Origin: Coriaria nepalensis
Taxonomy: Eukaryota; Streptophyta; Magnoliopsida; Cucurbitales; Coriariaceae
NCBI GenBank assembly: GCA_027186245.1
Contig: CP114495.1
Coordinates: 4,045,001 to 4,109,000, forward strand
Reading direction: 5' to 3'
DNA length: 64,000 bases
Within the stretch, counting starts at the first letter, position 1. Each line of letters begins with the position of its first letter. Positions 60,327 through 64,000 of the stretch are shown piece by piece. Position numbers and translations under genes: made by a program. The notes under the pieces are model-generated. The model had not been told where the DNA came from, made no database searches, and saw only the letters and a list, made by a program, of their open reading frames with translations.

Positions 60327-61778
60327 GAAGCTAATGTGGAGGATTTTAGAAGCAGTGGAGAAGATCCTCTCACTGTTTCACTCTACCAGATGGATTTGGA
60401 CAGGACTCAGTTCTTGTTGAGATCACATCTTCGTGTCCGCCTCCTGAAGGTGCCAACCTATGCATACATATATGTACATCATTTTATGGCTTTTCTTGCA
60501 TCTGAAAAAGAAAATTTCCCAGAACTATGCATTTTGAAAAAGCATGCTGAGCACAATTGACGATTAAATCCTATTCTGCCTAGTTTGCTTACAGTAATTT
60601 TAATTTGCCAATGGTTCTATTTTCAGATTGAGAAGTATATGCTACATATTTTAAAAACTGATGAGCTTTCCAACCGCCTTTCAGAAGGAGAGAGAAGTTT
60701 CGCCGAAATGTGAAGACAATCTTTTTTCATTTATTTCATGATATCTGGTCTCAGATTTTGGAGCTCATTTTGCTAGCTTTTGAGAATTGCAGGTGTTATG
60801 ATGTTATGAAAGCACATATGGATGAGAGTGTGCTTTCTAAGTTGCCTAACAACTATCAGTCCATGTTAAGGCAATCGATCATAAGTGAAGAGGACGACAT
60901 GGGTACTTAATCATTTTACATCATTTCAAGAACTATTACCGCTCACTGTTCTTCTCTATCAATCTTTCTGTCTCTTTCTAGGTGTATGAGGTTTTTTTTC
61001 TGTGTCAATACATAATATTTTTCTGTCTGCATGCGGTAGCTTTTATACGGACCATTCTTTTGGTTTCAATACCCTTTATTTTCCCCCAATATTGTTGGAA
61101 ATACATTCACAAGCTTACCTAAAACTCATTGCATTACATCTGATTGGGAAAAGCATCTGGAGCTAGTTCTAATTCTAGGTATCTAGTATGATTCATTGGG
61201 CTTGCATGTTTCTTTGTTTTAAGATAAGATTTGACATTTTTTTTTAGCCGACAAGATAACATTGTGCCTTGTTTTAAGTGTGGGAAAAGGTAGTCAGTTT
61301 GTGCCTTGTTTTTTTTACTTCACTATCCAGTCTCTGTGGAGAAAAAGCTACTCGCTCCTAATTGGTATCTTGAATAAGTGGGTTAGGAAAAAAAATTGCT
61401 TGGTCTATCATCTGGTTAATTGCTAATTGGGATAACTTTTTCACTAATGATGGTAATATTTTGATGTTCTGATTCCCATTCCCAGAACCTCCATTGGACA
61501 CCTTTGTTGTCTGCAAAAGTAGAGAATATCTCGAACATATCCAGCTCGAGGATGAGGAAGAAAGAGTGGCGAACCAGATGTATTCTTTCTATTCTCCCTA
61601 GTATTTAGCTTACTTTTGGCTCTAAAATGTAATTTTTTTGCTTAGTAATAAATACTTTTCATTTCTACTGCATGCCGCCAGGGAGGAGCCATTTGAGATG
61701 GAGAGTGATGTCCTTCACATTATACGCTTCAAGCTCATCAAGGCACTTGTGGAGGCTGGCAAAATTGATCTGCAGTAA
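60327..61778 (+). CDS. SLD5: DNA replication complex GINS protein SLD5, exons after the first
   Basis: SLD5 is one of the four GINS subunits of the CMG helicase that unwinds DNA at replication forks in the nucleus. Five exons fit GT-AG rules and stay in frame: 60327-60449, 60627-60709, 60793-60902, 61486-61579 and 61682-61778, together 507 bases coding 168 residues and TAA. Motifs: DPLTVSLYQMDLDRTQFLLR (residues about 13-32 of this part), then IEKYMLHILKTDELSNRLSE, then the link MDESVLSKLPNNYQSMLRQS, and the C-terminal beta-rich B domain with LDTFVVCKSREYLEHIQLED and IIRFKLIKALVEAGKIDLQ. Full plant SLD5 is about 220 residues, so roughly 50 N-terminal residues (the part before VEDF) are missing. 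The missing first exon is either upstream beyond the inserted gypsy element or lost. Clean frames and splice sites argue against a long-dead copy. Start at 60327 is an exon edge, not a start codon. Confidence 0.88.
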
Positions 61779-62821
61779 ACTTGGAAGTTTCCATCTTCTT
61801 CAAGGCATTTCATTCCTTCCTTTCACTCTCTTCTAATACCTTGTTTACCAAAGTGTTTGAAGAGCATCTGGGATAGGAGTTTCTGGGAACACCTCACTTG
61901 TAAGTTTCCAGATTCTACGAGAGTTGTAAAAATTGAAAAAATTTCTCCTTGGCAACTAATGTATACACTCTCTGCTACGAGTTTTTGCAACACTTTTCTT
62001 TTCTTTCTTTTTCCCCCATAAAAATATCATGATGTACTATATAAAAGATATTCGTAGATGCACATAGGCTACATAACACATCAAATCTCATCTCTATCAC
62101 AACTATAAATATCAAAATATCAACAAGAATTTTCGCTACACAATACTAACACTTTCCAGACAGTGAGGTGTTTGCGGGTCTATGTAACTGGAATTTGTCA
62201 GTCCTGCACGGTGGGTCCCACCTTGGATATATATACATATATTTAAAAAAGAAAAAACCGAAAACAGTACAAAATGCTAAATGGTAAGAAATTATGTTAT
62301 GGAAGTATCATCTATTTCTACAAGCTACAAGAACAGTGACCAAAGGTTTGTATTTCCCATCTTTGTGGAACTCTGCATTCTGTCTTTTACACTCTCTCTC
62401 CAGCTAGCAAAAAAGAAGGCGGCGACGACAACGAAGAGAAGGTAAAGAGAGGGAGTTTTGAAAGTTAATATCAGCGCACAGGAGACGAGAAGAAAATGAC
62501 AACAAAGTACACAGAGAATCCAGCCAGAAGAATTCCCCCATATATATAAGTTTGTGAAGAATGCACCGGATATTTATATTCAATTTCGCAACATCTCATT
62601 TTCCCCTTCTGGTCGTGTAAAACTAGATCCACATACCTGTAAATTTCATTTCAGAGTTTTAGTTACAAAACAAAAATGCCGACAAAATTTCTCTCAAATT
62701 TTCTTTGAGATCGAAGTACGGTTTTAAAAATGCTAGTTTCCAGAACACCAATTTAAAATACAGTTTTACAAAGTGTTTGAGGGGGAAAGGTTGAACATAG
62801 AAGGGTTAAAGTGAGAGAATC
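61779..62821. other. 3' regions of two convergent genes
   Basis: Lies between the SLD5 stop and the stop of the minus-strand gene at 62822, so it should hold both 3' untranslated regions. No separate gene recognised. Confidence 0.5.
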
Positions 62822-63552
62822 TTACTGTTGGGTAAACATGGAGCTCTGAAGTATTTCAGAACTATTCAAATGTGCATCTTGCAACCGATGATCGTATAAC
62901 AGTGAAGATAAATCCACAAGCTGTTCCTCAAGACCCTGTTATTAAAATCACATATATATCAAGGGCACACATTACATTGTTTAGAAATATGAATAATTTG
63001 GCTACTGTTTAGCTACGCAATTGAAACTGGAGCTTGGCAAAGCGAGAGATAGGTTAAGACTTCATTGGGGAAGCACTTATTTTTGTTCGGATCCAAAGTC
63101 TAGTTTGGACCCACAATTTGCAGTTTAAACCCAACAATTATAACTAAAATCTATTATTCTAAATATCAGTTTAATAAGTCTACCTAAATAAAGCTCAGTT
63201 ATATTGCGGTAATAGTTTGTGGCCACAAAATGGAATTTGTGTATGAAAACTACATTTTTGTACCGAGCTGGAGTTTTAATAGCTGATTCCAAATGAATCC
63301 TAAAGGATAACTTACATCCAGCCAGATTTCAGTAGCTGACTTGTTTTTCTTCCCCTTTACTGGTTCACCTAGAGGGGTTTTCAGGTATTCTGCAGCAAAG
63401 GCTTGAACGACCTTTATAGAAGAATAGAGAATTATTTCAAGATGCATTGAATCTTACAAAAAATATCGAACAGAGAATCCAAGATGGAAATTACCTCCGA
63501 TGTGTCACGAGTCTTGCGAAGCGCAGAATCCACACGTGCATATATACTGTTC
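62822..63552 (-). CDS. C-terminal exons of an unrecognised protein
   Basis: Three exons on the minus strand have clean GT-AG borders and join in frame: 63495-63552 (58 bases), 63316-63411 (96 bases) and 62822-62935 (114 bases with TAA). They read NSIYARVDSALRKTRDTSE, then VVQAFAAEYLKTPLG with a Lys-rich GKKNKS stretch, then GLEEQLVDLSSLLYDHRLQD and a short tail ending MFTQQ. The sequence is helix-rich and charged, consistent with a structural or complex subunit, and there are no stops, so the gene is probably alive. The upstream exons should lie beyond 63.6 kb, partly outside the window. I do not recognise the family. Confidence 0.6.
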
Positions 63553-64000
63553 CTCTGCCCGAAACACAAAAGTAATATAAAATACCTCATTTTCATGTAT
63601 GAAACTATGGTAACTTGAAATACAGAAAGTAAAATTTATTTAGGAAGAAAAGAGAAGTAAAAATAATTGTTGTAATATATATAATTGTAAGATAAGAGAG
63701 ACTAAGCTTGCACTTCGTTTGAAGCTCTAGTTTAGCTCTACACTCTAGTTTCCGCCTCCAAAAACTTTGGTTTGCCTCCAAGTTGCCTAAAGTCTATTAC
63801 TCCCTAAACTTCAGTTTGCAATCTCTTTCTCAAATTCAATTTAGTTCAATTGGTAGCATTGGCCTTACCAATGCGACATCTTGGAGCATTTGGCTGATTC
63901 GAGAAGTATTTGAAAATGGTCCGAATGGATGACAACCAACTGCCCAAAGCCAATTCACAACCGGTCTCTCATGAACATGAGAAGCCTTTTGGTACGGTGC
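63553..64000 (-). other. Likely intron of the minus-strand gene
   Basis: No further exon recognised; the sequence after the acceptor at 63553-63554 is A+T-rich, then moderately G+C with repeated agtttgc/ctctagttt words near 63720-63820. Confidence 0.4.

Noticed and set aside
63840..63890. tRNA-like word agttcaattggtagc
   Set aside because: No matching acceptor stem, anticodon arm or box B around it.

Overview
The window reads as nuclear DNA of a flowering plant, most likely a eudicot. It is strongly A+T-rich, has GT-AG introns, plant-type LTR retrotransposons with tRNA-Met(i) or tRNA-Asp-like primer sites, MULE DNA transposons, and two recognisable plant host genes. The species cannot be named from the sequence alone. 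Most of the 64 kb is intergenic or transposon-derived, and host genes are sparse. LAYOUT: 1-4 kb is non-coding. 4.06-5.19 kb (-) holds exon-like remnants of an unrecognised gene. 5.5-12.6 kb is MULE A: a Ulp1-type (C48) peptidase gene on +, a degenerate telomere-like tract, and a MuDR-type transposase on - converging on it. 13.9-20.2 kb is MULE B, the same plan in mirror image and broken by other DNA. 20.4-24.5 kb is an LTR-like fragment followed by a decayed Ty3/gypsy chromovirus. 25.6-35.4 kb is a decayed Ty1/copia element (+) with a second copia element (-) inserted into its pol gene at 27.3-32.3 kb. 35.4-41.4 kb is intergenic with simple repeats. 41.45-42.10 kb (-) is an intact single-exon atypical bHLH gene of the AIF/bHLH147-150 type. 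42.4-47.0 kb is intergenic. 47.0-52.3 kb is MULE C, which has lost its peptidase core but carries an array of exon-like modules. 53.43-53.79 kb (+) is an intact gene for a small putative secreted peptide precursor. 56.4-59.3 kb is a truncated Athila/Tat-like Ty3/gypsy element. 60.33-61.78 kb (+) holds exons 2 to last of the GINS replication subunit SLD5, without a visible first exon. 62.8-63.55 kb (-) holds the C-terminal exons of an unrecognised conserved-looking protein. HOW IT FITS TOGETHER: the host genes are scattered and form no pathway. The bHLH protein is a predicted growth-related transcription regulator, SLD5 belongs to the replicative CMG helicase, and the small secreted protein may be a signalling precursor. 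The most distinctive structure is the repeated transposon plan seen three times: peptidase gene, telomere-like minisatellite, converging transposase. It matches Mutator-like elements carrying ULP1-like genes described in plants (Kaonashi in Arabidopsis, CUMULE in melon). The conserved telomere-like spacer and the module array of copy C are the parts I would look at first.
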